A stretch of DNA of 8,248 bases from an uncultured Desulfobacterales bacterium (GCA_945787595.1 CALZJV010000265.1:1-8248); one strand, 5' to 3'; shown: positions 1 through 6,569, numbered from the stretch's first letter. Made by a program: numbers and translations. The notes: generated from the letters alone by a model not told the origin.

Positions 1-13
1 AGGGAGTGTTGGG

Positions 14-619
14 ATGAATAAAACGCAAAGCAATCTGGTAATTCAGCGATTTGAATCGACAACGGGTAAGAACCAGTATCTGCTCATGAGCGCAGGTGAA
101 GCCGCTGTTATCGATGTTTCAGAATCATATGATGAAATATACAAAATCCTCGACAATATGGAAATTGGACTCAGATACCTGCTTGTTACCCATGCGCATA
201 GGCTCCACCTCGAGGCGTTGCCTGAGCTGAAAAGGAAATATGGCGGGACTTTCTGCCTTCACGAGTACGAATATGAGCTTCTTAAAGAATCAGAGAGCAA
301 CCTGGAACCGGATCGGTTCTTGAAAGATAAAGAGCTACTGCACCTGGGGGACATCGAAATTGAAGTGCTTTTGACTGCCGGTCACACCAAAGGGCACGTC
401 TGTTTTTATGTCAAAAAGTTCGATGCCCTTTTCAGCGGCAGCTCTTTTTTGAAGCGTGGGTATGGCAAAATTTGGGGCCCGAAGAGCATGTCGTTGATGC
501 TCTTTAGCCTCAAGCGTCTCAGTTACAATATTCCCCCGGAAACAACAATTTATACCGGAAGCGGGGATTTGACGACCATGGGAAACGAAGGCTGGATCCA
601 GTGCCTAAGGTCTGCGTGA
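14..619 (+). CDS. Degenerate metallo-beta-lactamase (MBL) fold protein
   Basis: A 201-residue protein with the order of motifs of a glyoxalase II-like MBL-fold hydrolase. The first motif reads THAHRLH (residues 59-65) where active members have THxHxDH: the histidines H60, H62 and H65 are kept but the metal-binding Asp is Leu64. H124 is present in AGHTKGH. The bridging Asp normally found in LFxGD is Ser143 (LFSGS), and the last ligand His of GHG is Ser183 (TGSGD). One metal site (H60, H62, H124) could survive; the second is dismantled. The protein may therefore be a one-metal enzyme, a binding protein or a catalytically dead partner. The start is supported by AGGGAG at 1-6, seven bases before the ATG. 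The stop lies 7 nt before the next gene, so the two are probably co-transcribed and co-translated. Fold assignment is firm; substrate is unknown. Confidence 0.85.
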   Translation: MNKTQSNLVIQRFESTTGKNQYLLMSAGEAAVIDVSESYDEIYKILDNMEIGLRYLLVTHAHRLHLEALPELKRKYGGTFCLHEYEYELLKESESNLEPDRFLKDKELLHLGDIEIEVLLTAGHTKGHVCFYVKKFDALFSGSSFLKRGYGKIWGPKSMSLMLFSLKRLSYNIPPETTIYTGSGDLTTMGNEGWIQCLRSA

Positions 620-626
620 GAGCATC

Positions 627-1487
627 ATGCTAACGCCAGAGCAAGAAACCTACATTTTAACCCATGCCTATGTCCCAGAGCACATTGTCAAGTTGATGAT
701 AAGTGTTTCCGGAGGGGAACCCTTTCTCATCGATGACTACTTTTGTTGCTGCAAGGACGATTGGGTTATCTTCATCGGGTATCCTCTTCAACATGAGTTT
801 GTTTTAGACAAATTCGAAGTGGTCCTAGAGACAGTCAAAAAAAAATTCGGAGCTGGGCGCATATCCCTCATTGCGCCAGAACTTCCACGGCGGTTGGGCG
901 AACGCTGTCGGGAAAAAGATAGCGACACCTATTATACGCTGAATACTTGGCATCCGGTCATAGGCAGTGCGGTAAAGCGTAATCTAAGAAAGGCCGGACA
1001 GTCGTTAACCGTTGAGCGTGCTGTTTATATGGGAGATGCCCATCATCAGCTGATGCAGGAATTTATTGAAAGAGCCTCTCCACCTTTGCGGGTGAAGGAA
1101 CTTTTTTTCAAAATGCCAGATTATCTTGCATCGGCTCGTGATGCATTTGTTTTAAATGCTTGGGATATAAAACAGACATTAGCAGCGTTTTACCTGGTCG
1201 ATCTTGCGGCCCGGAATTTTGCGAGTTATATTATCGGGTGTTATTCAAAACACAATTATGTTCTCGGAGCGTCCGATCTGCTGTTGTCTGAGCTGGTCAA
1301 AATGAGTTCAGAGTATGGCAAGGACTACATACACTTGGGGCTGGGGGTTAACAGCGGCATTCGGCGGTTCAAGGAAAAGTGGGGGGCAAAACCCACACTC
1401 AGTTATAAGATGTGTGAACTGGTTCAAAAAAAACCGTTGATTTTGGAATTCGTCAGGGCCATTCAGAAATTGAAGATTGAAGATTGA
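627..1487 (+). CDS. GNAT/FemAB-like protein of unknown function (A1)
   Basis: A 286-residue protein. Its C-terminal half resembles GNAT-fold acyltransferases of the FemAB/BioF2-like type: GASDLL at 214-219, then LGLGVNSGIRRFKEKWGA at 237-254, where such enzymes typically carry a G-x-x-RFKE-K-x-G segment. The N-terminal half has a signature I do not recognise: HAYVPEH (13-19), VSGGEPFL (27-34), GYPL (51-54) and DTYYTLN (100-106). No signal peptide or membrane segment is visible, so it is probably cytoplasmic. A paralogue (A2) with the same motifs in the same order starts at 7425. The last five codons and the stop lie inside a 7-nt tandem repeat, giving the tail KLKIED. It follows the degenerate MBL gene by 7 nt. 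An acyl or aminoacyl transfer role is inference from fold only. Confidence 0.75.
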   Translation: MLTPEQETYILTHAYVPEHIVKLMISVSGGEPFLIDDYFCCCKDDWVIFIGYPLQHEFVLDKFEVVLETVKKKFGAGRISLIAPELPRRLGERCREKDSDTYYTLNTWHPVIGSAVKRNLRKAGQSLTVERAVYMGDAHHQLMQEFIERASPPLRVKELFFKMPDYLASARDAFVLNAWDIKQTLAAFYLVDLAARNFASYIIGCYSKHNYVLGASDLLLSELVKMSSEYGKDYIHLGLGVNSGIRRFKEKWGAKPTLSYKMCELVQKKPLILEFVRAIQKLKIED

Positions 1488-1504
1488 AGATTGAAGATTG
1501 AAGA
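1470..1504 (+). repeat. Five perfect tandem copies of heptamer TTGAAGA
   Basis: Five head-to-tail copies of TTGAAGA span the stop codon of A1 (TGA at 1485-1487). The first copies are read as the C-terminal tail of A1. Because the reading frame enters at a fixed point, the stop always falls in the third copy, so gain of copies would not change the protein. An inverted relative of the array lies at 1907-1937. Confidence 0.95.
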
Positions 1505-1595
1505 TTTGTGGATGCCGCTCGCGCAGCGCAGGCGCTTGTGTCGCGTGTCGCTCTACCATTTTTATGCTCTTATTGTCCTTACTCAGAGGGTCAAT

Positions 1596-1816
1596 TTCAC
1601 CGCCCATTCGCTACGCTCATTAGAGGCGCAAAGGACGCAAAGAATTTTTTTCTATTCCTTTTCGCTGAGAGGGCGAAAAGAAATAAACTTCAGCCCTTAC
1701 GGGCAGGATAAGCCATATATAATTTGCGGAAGGCATGCTGGTTTTCATTTGCCGGCGGCTCAGCGGCAAACGAAAAATAAAAATTCACTCTGCGCCCTCT
1801 GCGACTCTGCGGTGAA
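1596..1816. repeat. Imperfect inverted repeat with CGCARAG-unit arms
   Basis: The outer ends are an exact 8-bp inverted pair, TTCACCGC at 1596-1603 and GCGGTGAA at 1809-1816. The left arm then holds CGCAAAGGA and CGCAAAGAA (1627-1644). The right arm, read on the minus strand, holds three CGCAGAG units 8-9 nt apart. Both arms end towards the interior in AATTTTT. The left arm carries about 20 extra bases between the terminal octamer and the units. The architecture is like a MITE-sized or REP-type element. Confidence 0.7.
1742..1776. repeat. 13-bp stem hairpin within the palindromic block
   Basis: TTTTCATTTGCCG (1742-1754) pairs with CGGCAAACGAAAA (1764-1776) with a single A/C mismatch, around the 9-nt loop GCGGCTCAG. 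This is the strongest fold inside the block and could act as an RNA hairpin or an element core. Confidence 0.7.
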
Positions 1817-1906
1817 TATATTGACAAATTGGCAGCAAAAATTACATCGTTACAACCGGAACAAATACCTCTTTTTTTAAAATTGTTCCGCCGAAGGCGA
1901 ACCTTA

Positions 1907-1937
1907 AATATTCAATATTCAATCGAAAATCTTCAAT
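1907..1937 (-). repeat. Inverted heptamer array at the right edge of the block
   Basis: The plus strand has AATATTC twice in tandem (1907-1920), then AAATCTTCAAT (1927-1937). Read on the minus strand these are TTGAAGA- and TTGAATA-like heptamers, so they face the array at 1470-1504. The array ends only 13 bases before the probable start codon of the TraB-like gene. Confidence 0.8.
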
Positions 1938-1950
1938 AAATTTGGGTATC

Positions 1951-2799
1951 ATGTTTTTCAGACGATCCAATGAAAAAGAACTGAAAATGATCTGGGAAGT
2001 GGTAAAAAACCACAAAAGATCATATCTTGTCGGTACCGCTCACTTTTTCCCATATAGTTTTAAAACTTCGCTTCAAAGTTGCCTGGAAAACGCCGATACG
2101 GTCATGTTTGAAGGTCCGCTGGACCCGGACAACATGGCCGAAGTCGTCAACCGCGGCATCGACAACCAAAGCAGTTATCATATTTTTGATGACCTGGACC
2201 GACAAAGTATAACTAGAATCACTCATGAACTTGCACCGCAATGCCGTGGTAGAAATACATTTTTTATACTCAATCTCCGCAAATTCAAAGTAGAAAATCC
2301 GCTGTACGAAATGGTGAAGGGAATGAAACCCTGGCTGGCCTTTTTTACCATCTGGTCCAATTATCTGAAAAAAAACGGTTGGGAATACTCGGTTGATTTA
2401 GAAGGGTACACCCTGGCCGAGGGCCTCGGCAAAAAAACCGTTTTTCTGGAAACCATCGAAGAGCAGATAAACGTTCTTGAAAATCTTGCCCATGATCGGA
2501 TCATCGATTTTTTGAAGCGTGTTGACCAATGGCATGAGTTGGCTCAGGACTATGTAAGGTGCTATTTGGCCGGCGATCTGGAACAAATAAAATCAAAAGG
2601 GCTCAGGTTTCCAAGCCGCCATCACACCGTCATCGACCATCGGGACAAGATCTTTTATGAGAGAATGCTCGAATATTTAGACCAGGGTAATGCCACTGTC
2701 TTCGTCGGCGCTCCTCACGTGCCCGGCGTGAGCAAATTGTTGCGTGAGGAGGGCTATCAGATTAAGGGTCCAGGACTTCCGGCGCTCAGGAGGTTGTGA
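1951..2799 (+). CDS. TraB/GumN family protein (Tiki-like putative metallohydrolase)
   Basis: A 282-residue protein close to the usual family length. It carries the two GxxH motifs of the TraB/GumN/Tiki superfamily, GTAH at 28-31 near the start and GAPH-VPG at 253-259 near the end, plus the conserved acidic FEG (E54) and the internal VDLEGY...LAEGLGKKTVFLET block (148-168) typical of these proteins. The metal-binding residues known from Tiki proteases are all in place, so it may be an active metalloprotease; bacterial members have no settled substrate. No signal peptide is obvious. The start is uncertain: ATG 1951 is used, but TTG 1942 and ATG 1987 are in frame, none has a good Shine-Dalgarno, and a repeat block ends at 1937. 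It stands alone, with a convergent exchanger gene downstream. Confidence 0.85.
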   Translation: MFFRRSNEKELKMIWEVVKNHKRSYLVGTAHFFPYSFKTSLQSCLENADTVMFEGPLDPDNMAEVVNRGIDNQSSYHIFDDLDRQSITRITHELAPQCRGRNTFFILNLRKFKVENPLYEMVKGMKPWLAFFTIWSNYLKKNGWEYSVDLEGYTLAEGLGKKTVFLETIEEQINVLENLAHDRIIDFLKRVDQWHELAQDYVRCYLAGDLEQIKSKGLRFPSRHHTVIDHRDKIFYERMLEYLDQGNATVFVGAPHVPGVSKLLREEGYQIKGPGLPALRRL

Positions 2800-2954
2800 A
2801 AAAGTTGTTGCAGTCATATCTTTCAGATAGAAACAAACGAAATGGGATTATTAATTAATAAAAATTATATCCACCTGTTTTTAACGACGCCCCTTGTTTT
2901 GATTATAGAACCGAAACGAAAAACCGCTCAAAATAGTATAAGGTTCTCATTAAA

Positions 2955-2993
2955 CGCTTCCTAACCTCCTTGCTTCCCAGCCTCTCAGCCTCG
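2955..2993 (-). repeat. Degenerate 8-nt tandem array
   Basis: Read on the minus strand, about four and a half 8-nt units follow each other: GAGGCTGA, GAGGCTGG, GAAGCAAG, GAGGTTAG, GAAGC. The array sits in the gap between the convergent TraB-like and exchanger genes. A T-run (2994-3000) adjoins it, but no stem was found that would make this a standard intrinsic terminator. The rest of the 2800-3018 gap holds only an AT-rich 14-nt palindrome (2848-2861). Confidence 0.75.
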
Positions 2994-3018
2994 TTTTTTT
3001 CCCAATTCCGCATTCATA

Positions 3019-3990
3019 TTACGCCTTGATAATCAGATACGTCAGATATCCAAAATAACAGAATAAGAGAATGAATCCGTCCCGGCGATTTACGCTAAAA
3101 TCTTTTCTCATCATCAACCAGGGTAAAAAACTGGTAAACATCATCACCAGATAATCGATCCACAAACCGCTTTCGAAAAAGCCGCCGGGAATTGGAATGG
3201 GCCGCACCATGGAAGCGACACCCAACACACTCATGATGTTAAATACATTGCTGCCTACCAGATTGCCGATACTGATATCCATTTCCCCTCGCATGGCCGC
3301 CACCACTGATGTCGCCAGTTCCGGCAGAGAAGTTCCAAAGGCAACGATGGTCAAACCGATAAATTTTTCACTAACCCCCAGGATTGTCATGATTTTTACC
3401 GCGTTATCGACAACAATTTGGGCACCTCCGACAACACCGGCAATGCCGATCACAATCAGTAAAATCTGTTTGGGTCTGGAAGCAACAAAACCGATTTCTT
3501 GCAATTCGGATTCAATATCGGACGTCCCGGCAGTTTCTTTTTTTGCCAGGTAGTAGTTAAGAAATGTATATATAATGATTCCGGCAAAAAGCGTTGTGCC
3601 TTCGATACGGCCCAGGTTCGAATTGAGGGTCAACAGTAAAAGGTATACCGATATGGCCAGCATGATCGGTATGTCGCGTCTGACCACCGAAGGATCGCTT
3701 TTAATCGGATTGAATATTGCCGACAAACCCAGCACAAGGGCAATGTTACAGATATTGCTGCCGACGACGTTTCCCACCGCGATCATGCTTTTTCCCTGGA
3801 TGGAGGAAATCAGGCTGACCACCAGCTCAGGGGCCGATGTGCCGAAGGCGACCACGGTTAAACCGATGACAATCGGTGTTACCCCCAGACTGCGTGCCAG
3901 ACTGGACGATCCTTTTACCAGCCATTCAGCCCCGAAATAAAGCAATGCAAAACCGATCAGACAAAACAGGATGAGTGCGTACAGCGGCAT
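3019..3990 (-). CDS. Calcium/sodium antiporter, CaCA family (YrbG-like)
   Basis: A 323-residue inner-membrane protein with the two inverted alpha repeats of the Ca2+/cation antiporter family. Alpha-1 has GLTVVAFGTSAPEL (43-56) and GNVVGSNICNIALVLG (73-88); alpha-2 has GLTIVAFGTSLPEL (212-225) and GNLVGSNVFNIMSVLG (242-257). The ion-coordinating glutamates E55 and E224 are present. About ten hydrophobic segments and a central cytoplasmic-type loop (about 150-172) agree with the YrbG layout. It probably exchanges Na+ for Ca2+ across the inner membrane. An in-frame ATG at 4059 would add 23 polar residues, but AAAGGAG lies 9 nt before the ATG at 3990 and the protein then begins directly with the first membrane helix, so the shorter form is chosen. 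It is divergent from the sulfate exporter-like gene. Confidence 0.93.
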   Translation of the reverse strand: MPLYALILFCLIGFALLYFGAEWLVKGSSSLARSLGVTPIVIGLTVVAFGTSAPELVVSLISSIQGKSMIAVGNVVGSNICNIALVLGLSAIFNPIKSDPSVVRRDIPIMLAISVYLLLLTLNSNLGRIEGTTLFAGIIIYTFLNYYLAKKETAGTSDIESELQEIGFVASRPKQILLIVIGIAGVVGGAQIVVDNAVKIMTILGVSEKFIGLTIVAFGTSLPELATSVVAAMRGEMDISIGNLVGSNVFNIMSVLGVASMVRPIPIPGGFFESGLWIDYLVMMFTSFLPWLMMRKDFSVNRRDGFILLFCYFGYLTYLIIKA

Positions 3991-3999
3991 GTGAAAATT

Positions 4000-4006
4000 C
4001 TCCTTT
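4000..4006 (-). promoter_or_regulatory. Ribosome binding site deciding the exchanger start
   Basis: The minus strand reads AAAGGAG here, 9 nt before the ATG whose first base is 3990. No comparable site precedes the upstream in-frame ATG at 4059. Confidence 0.85.
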
Positions 4007-4128
4007 CGAACCTTACGGTTCACAGACAGAAAAAATGAGATGCCCAGCTTCGGGGTCAAATTCTTAGAATTATGAAGTCATCCAATAGCAGACTTGCACG
4101 GCAAATTCACTAATAAAAATAATTTTCC

Positions 4129-4156
4129 TTGCTTTTTCATACTGTTATTTTATAAT
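4129..4156 (+). promoter_or_regulatory. Candidate sigma-70 type promoter for the exporter gene
   Basis: The -10 hexamer is a perfect TATAAT (4151-4156). A weak -35, TTGCTT (4129-4134), sits 16 nt upstream. It would give an untranslated leader of about 185 nt. The -10 is strong but the region is AT-rich, so chance matches are possible. Confidence 0.4.
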
Positions 4157-4332
4157 TAAATAACACTCTTGAATAGAGGAGACGCATTCCAATTCAAAAT
4201 GAGTTGAATGTATCAGTTGAAAGGCGGCCAATTGCTCAGTATTCTCAACCGTCAAAGGAGCTGGCAGTTTTTCTAGTCTCATAGTCAACTGAAAAGGTTT
4301 TTCTATTATAAACTATTTTTTAATTTAAATGT

Positions 4333-4339
4333 AAGGAGG
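4333..4339 (+). promoter_or_regulatory. Strong ribosome binding site of the exporter gene
   Basis: AAGGAGG is a near-perfect Shine-Dalgarno, 8 nt before the ATG at 4348. It fixes this start and suggests efficient translation. Confidence 0.9.
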
Positions 4340-4347
4340 CAATTCTT

Positions 4348-5709
4348 ATGGCTAACGGAAATGATAGGACACCCGCTTTGCAAAACGAAGACTGGTGGGC
4401 CTGTTTCATTGGCTGGTTCATTTTGCTCATAGCCATCCTCGGGGTTCATGAAGTTGCGGCTGGAAAGTGGGCGGTGTCCATCCTGCCGGCGGCGCCCAAA
4501 CTGGGTAAATGGACCGAATTATCGGCAGTCTTTCCCAAAGGCTTTGGCGCCACTATTGGGACCGGACTCCTTATGTGGGCTTTTATGTGTGTATTGACCT
4601 TAATTGCCGGCTATTTTTTAAAATTTGATCTCAAGAGATACATCCCCGGTTTCCTGATAATCTTCATCATCGCATTTATCTCCATGGTGATCGCCAAGCA
4701 GGCGTTTATCAGCAAGTGGGGAATTTCGTACGTTCTCTTTGCCCTGGCAATTGGTCTGATTATCAGCAATGTCTTTAAGGTGCCCAAAATCCTCAAAGCG
4801 GGCGGCCAGACCGAGTTTTTTGTCAAGATCGGTCTGGTCTGTATGGGTGCCACGATCATGTTCTCCGTTGTTTTAAAAGCCGGTGTTTTTGGTGTGGCCC
4901 AGGCGCTGCTTGTGGCAACCACCGTCTGGTTTGGAACCTATTTTATCTGTCGGAAGTTTAAAGTATCCGAACGTTTCAGCAGCATCATTGCCACGGCCAA
5001 TGCCATCTGCGGCGTATCCGCCAGTATCGCCGCGGGCGGTGCCGTGCAGGGTGATCCCAAAGAAGTCAGTTACATGGTCGCCTGGGTGCTGGTGTGTGCC
5101 GTGGTGCTTATCATCGTGATGCCTCCGCTTGCGGTAATGATGAACCTACCGACCAATATGGCCGGTGCCTGGCTGGGAGGTGTCATTGACAACACCGGAG
5201 CGGTGATTGCCGCCGGAGAGGTTCTGCGGGATGCCAAGGGGAATTCCAGCGCAGCAGCGGTAAATGCCGCGGCCGTGGTTAAAATGGCTCAGAACGTGCT
5301 CATCGGTATCGTTGCCTTTCTGATGGCGGTGTGGGCCACCATGAGCCTTGAGAAAAAGGAAACCGGTGAAAAACCGTCCTTAATGGAAATCTGGTACCGC
5401 TTCCCTAAATTTGTGATCGGGTTTATGGTTGCTTCGCTGGTGGTTTCCTTTCTGGTCGAGCCGGTCTGGGGTGCTAAAGCCGCCAAGGCCGCCGGCAATG
5501 CGTGCAAAAGCTACCGCAGCTGGCTGTTTGCGCTTTGCTTTGTGTCTATCGGATTGGAAACCAATTTTAAAGAGCTGGTTTCGGTGGGTGGCGGCCGGCC
5601 GGCCATTGCCTACTGGTTGTCCCAGGCGGCCAATGCCGTTTGGACATTGTTTATCGTATGGATTCTGTGGTCCGGAACCTTCTTTACCGCGGCCATTTTA
5701 CCGGATTAA
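4348..5709 (+). CDS. Putative sulfate exporter family transporter (YeiH-like)
   Basis: A 453-residue integral membrane protein with about 12-13 hydrophobic segments. It matches the YeiH/UPF0324 family (Cons_hypoth698): ANAICGVSASIAAGGA (217-232), GAWLGGVIDNTGAVIAAG (273-290), YRFPKFVIGFM (350-360) and IGLETNFKEL near the C-terminus (401-410). Family members are annotated as putative sulfate exporters; direct transport evidence is thin. It is longer than the roughly 340-residue E. coli type, with an extra N-terminal helix (about 17-36) and loop. As I recall the family, the GAW motif is usually followed by HE/HD-VAQVVAAG, so the Asp at 281 replaces a His, probably a trait of the long subfamily. 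It is monocistronic: own leader, strong Shine-Dalgarno, and a terminator directly after the stop. In a sulfate reducer or sulfonate user, export of sulfate or sulfite would fit, but this is inference. Confidence 0.85.
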   Translation: MANGNDRTPALQNEDWWACFIGWFILLIAILGVHEVAAGKWAVSILPAAPKLGKWTELSAVFPKGFGATIGTGLLMWAFMCVLTLIAGYFLKFDLKRYIPGFLIIFIIAFISMVIAKQAFISKWGISYVLFALAIGLIISNVFKVPKILKAGGQTEFFVKIGLVCMGATIMFSVVLKAGVFGVAQALLVATTVWFGTYFICRKFKVSERFSSIIATANAICGVSASIAAGGAVQGDPKEVSYMVAWVLVCAVVLIIVMPPLAVMMNLPTNMAGAWLGGVIDNTGAVIAAGEVLRDAKGNSSAAAVNAAAVVKMAQNVLIGIVAFLMAVWATMSLEKKETGEKPSLMEIWYRFPKFVIGFMVASLVVSFLVEPVWGAKAAKAAGNACKSYRSWLFALCFVSIGLETNFKELVSVGGGRPAIAYWLSQAANAVWTLFIVWILWSGTFFTAAILPD

Positions 5710-5721
5710 TCAATAAAAACT

Positions 5722-5757
5722 GGAAGGCGTTCCATAACGGAATGCCTTCCACCTTTC
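5722..5757 (+). terminator. Intrinsic terminator of the exporter gene
   Basis: GGAAGGCGTTCC (5722-5733) and GGAATGCCTTCC (5739-5750) form a 12-bp stem with one G-U pair around the loop ATAAC, followed by a broken T-tract (ACCTTTCTTTTAT). It starts 13 nt after the stop codon. Confidence 0.88.
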
Positions 5758-5792
5758 TTTTATCTCCTTATACCACGCCCAATTATTTAAGC

Positions 5793-5822
5793 GTTCAAAG
5801 GTTCAAGGCTCACCGTTCAGGG
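5793..5822 (+). repeat. Short 8-nt repeat GTTCARRG, three copies
   Basis: GTTCAAAG (5793-5800) and GTTCAAGG (5801-5808) are tandem; GTTCAGGG (5815-5822) follows after 6 nt. They lie between the exporter terminator and B1. Confidence 0.6.
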
Positions 5823-5903
5823 GTATCTTTCTGCTGGAACGCCTTTTGCTCACAGAGCATCCCTTATTAATGTCGCCTTAATAAACCAAAAGGAAGAGGG
5901 AGT

Positions 5904-6488
5904 ATGGATAAATACGACATTATTGAGAATGCGGAGCAGCAATTTGCCAGAGAAGTCACTCTGGGAGTTATCGTTACGCGACCGTTGACGGCATGGCACA
6001 CCATCATTCCGGGATTTTTTATTATTGATTTTCTGCGGCGTGGCAGCGCCATCAGGCAATACACGAAGCATTTCATGTTTCCCCGCAAACTTGCTATGGA
6101 TGCGGCTGTGGCTGAGATGCAGGGAGAAAACACAGAATCTGTAAGTTCTGATGTAAAGGACAACGTCCGCACCTGGCTGGAATCGCTGAAATTATATTCT
6201 CCGGATCTGGCGCAGGCCCATGCGGTACTGATAGAGATGTTGGCAGCGCACTATCTGAAACTGTTAAACGCTGAAGGCGATACCTTTTATCTTTTGCTAG
6301 AACATGCCTATCAACATCGTGATAATTTTAATCAATTTATCGAGACGATTACATCGGCTGAGAATGAAGTGGATCGACAGGTAATCGGACAACTAGGTGG
6401 CGAAGAAAAAGTTAAGGATAAAATTTTAGCCGAACAGCAGCAGATTGCCAAAAGAAGGCAGAAGATATTGGAAGAGGTATTCAGGTGA
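5904..6488 (+). CDS. Uncharacterised protein with one short hydrophobic segment (B1)
   Basis: A 194-residue protein that I do not recognise. It has a short amphipathic N-terminus, then RPLTAWHTIIPGFFIIDFLRR (26-46): one hydrophobic stretch bounded by arginines, long enough for a single membrane or membrane-dipping helix. After it come FPRKLAMDAA (59-68), a variable linker, HYLKLLNAEG (116-125), AYQHRDNF (135-142) and SAENEV (151-156). The C-terminus (about 165-194) is charged and Gln/Lys-rich and could be a coiled coil. A diverged paralogue (B2) follows with the same motifs in order. AGGAAG with GAGGG (5891-5900) precedes the ATG at a suitable distance. It is probably peripheral or anchored to the inner membrane with a mainly helical soluble domain. 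No catalytic motif is evident. Confidence 0.8.
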   Translation: MDKYDIIENAEQQFAREVTLGVIVTRPLTAWHTIIPGFFIIDFLRRGSAIRQYTKHFMFPRKLAMDAAVAEMQGENTESVSSDVKDNVRTWLESLKLYSPDLAQAHAVLIEMLAAHYLKLLNAEGDTFYLLLEHAYQHRDNFNQFIETITSAENEVDRQVIGQLGGEEKVKDKILAEQQQIAKRRQKILEEVFR

Positions 6489-6569
6489 TGTGTTCCTCAA
6501 ATACATTAAAAAGTCTATCAGGATACCTAAATTATAGTTGAGTCTTTGAATATAAAAAATTTCAAGCAC

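Larger units (their letters stand above)
1488..1950. other. Non-coding palindrome-rich block between A1 and the TraB-like gene
   Basis: About 460 bases with no credible gene. The edges carry inverted heptamer arrays (TTGAAGA copies to 1504; the reverse complement of TTGAATA/TTGAAGA-type units at 1907-1937). The 11-mer ATTGAAGATTT at 1497-1507 recurs exactly inverted at 1927-1937. Nested inside is an imperfect inverted repeat (1596-1816). Hairpins include AGCGC/GCGCT at 1525-1536, CTTTTCGC/GCGAAAAG at 1658-1680, GCCC/GGGC at 1693-1704, a 13-bp stem with one mismatch at 1742-1776, and GTTC(C)GCC/GGCGAAC at 1885-1902. This looks like a composite of small dispersed repeats or a non-autonomous element. 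No transposase is present and no target-site duplication was established. Confidence 0.7.
3991..4347. other. Divergent intergenic region with promoters
   Basis: About 360 bases, AT-rich, between the divergent exchanger and exporter genes, and so expected to hold promoters for both. A plausible plus-strand promoter is listed separately; no convincing minus-strand promoter was found. An exact inverted pair, TCAGTTGA (4213-4220) and TCAACTGA (4285-4292), lies in the presumed leader of the exporter. No known riboswitch or sigma-54 site was recognised. Confidence 0.6.

Noticed and set aside
1470..1504. Phase variation of A1 by heptamer copy-number change
   Set aside because: The frame enters the array at a fixed point and meets TGA within the third copy, so any number of copies from three upward gives the same protein.
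1308..1607. Minus-strand open frame of 99 codons across the A1 end
   Set aside because: It is antisense to the conserved GNAT-like core of A1 and continues into the heptamer array; no start signal.
1491..1880. Open frame of 129 codons on the plus strand starting in the heptamer array
   Set aside because: It runs through the palindromic repeats and hairpins; the amino acids are simply translated repeat units, there is no ribosome binding site, and no domain is visible.
3197..3940. Two plus-strand open frames antisense to the exchanger
   Set aside because: They mirror the strongly conserved alpha repeats on the minus strand and have no protein features of their own.
3991..4059. Longer N-terminus of the exchanger from an upstream ATG
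   Set aside because: The extra 23 residues are polar and unlike the family start, while AAAGGAG is ideally placed for the inner ATG.
4261..4275. Sigma-54 promoter suggested by TGGCAG in the exporter leader
   Set aside because: The required GC element at the -12 position is absent at the correct spacing.
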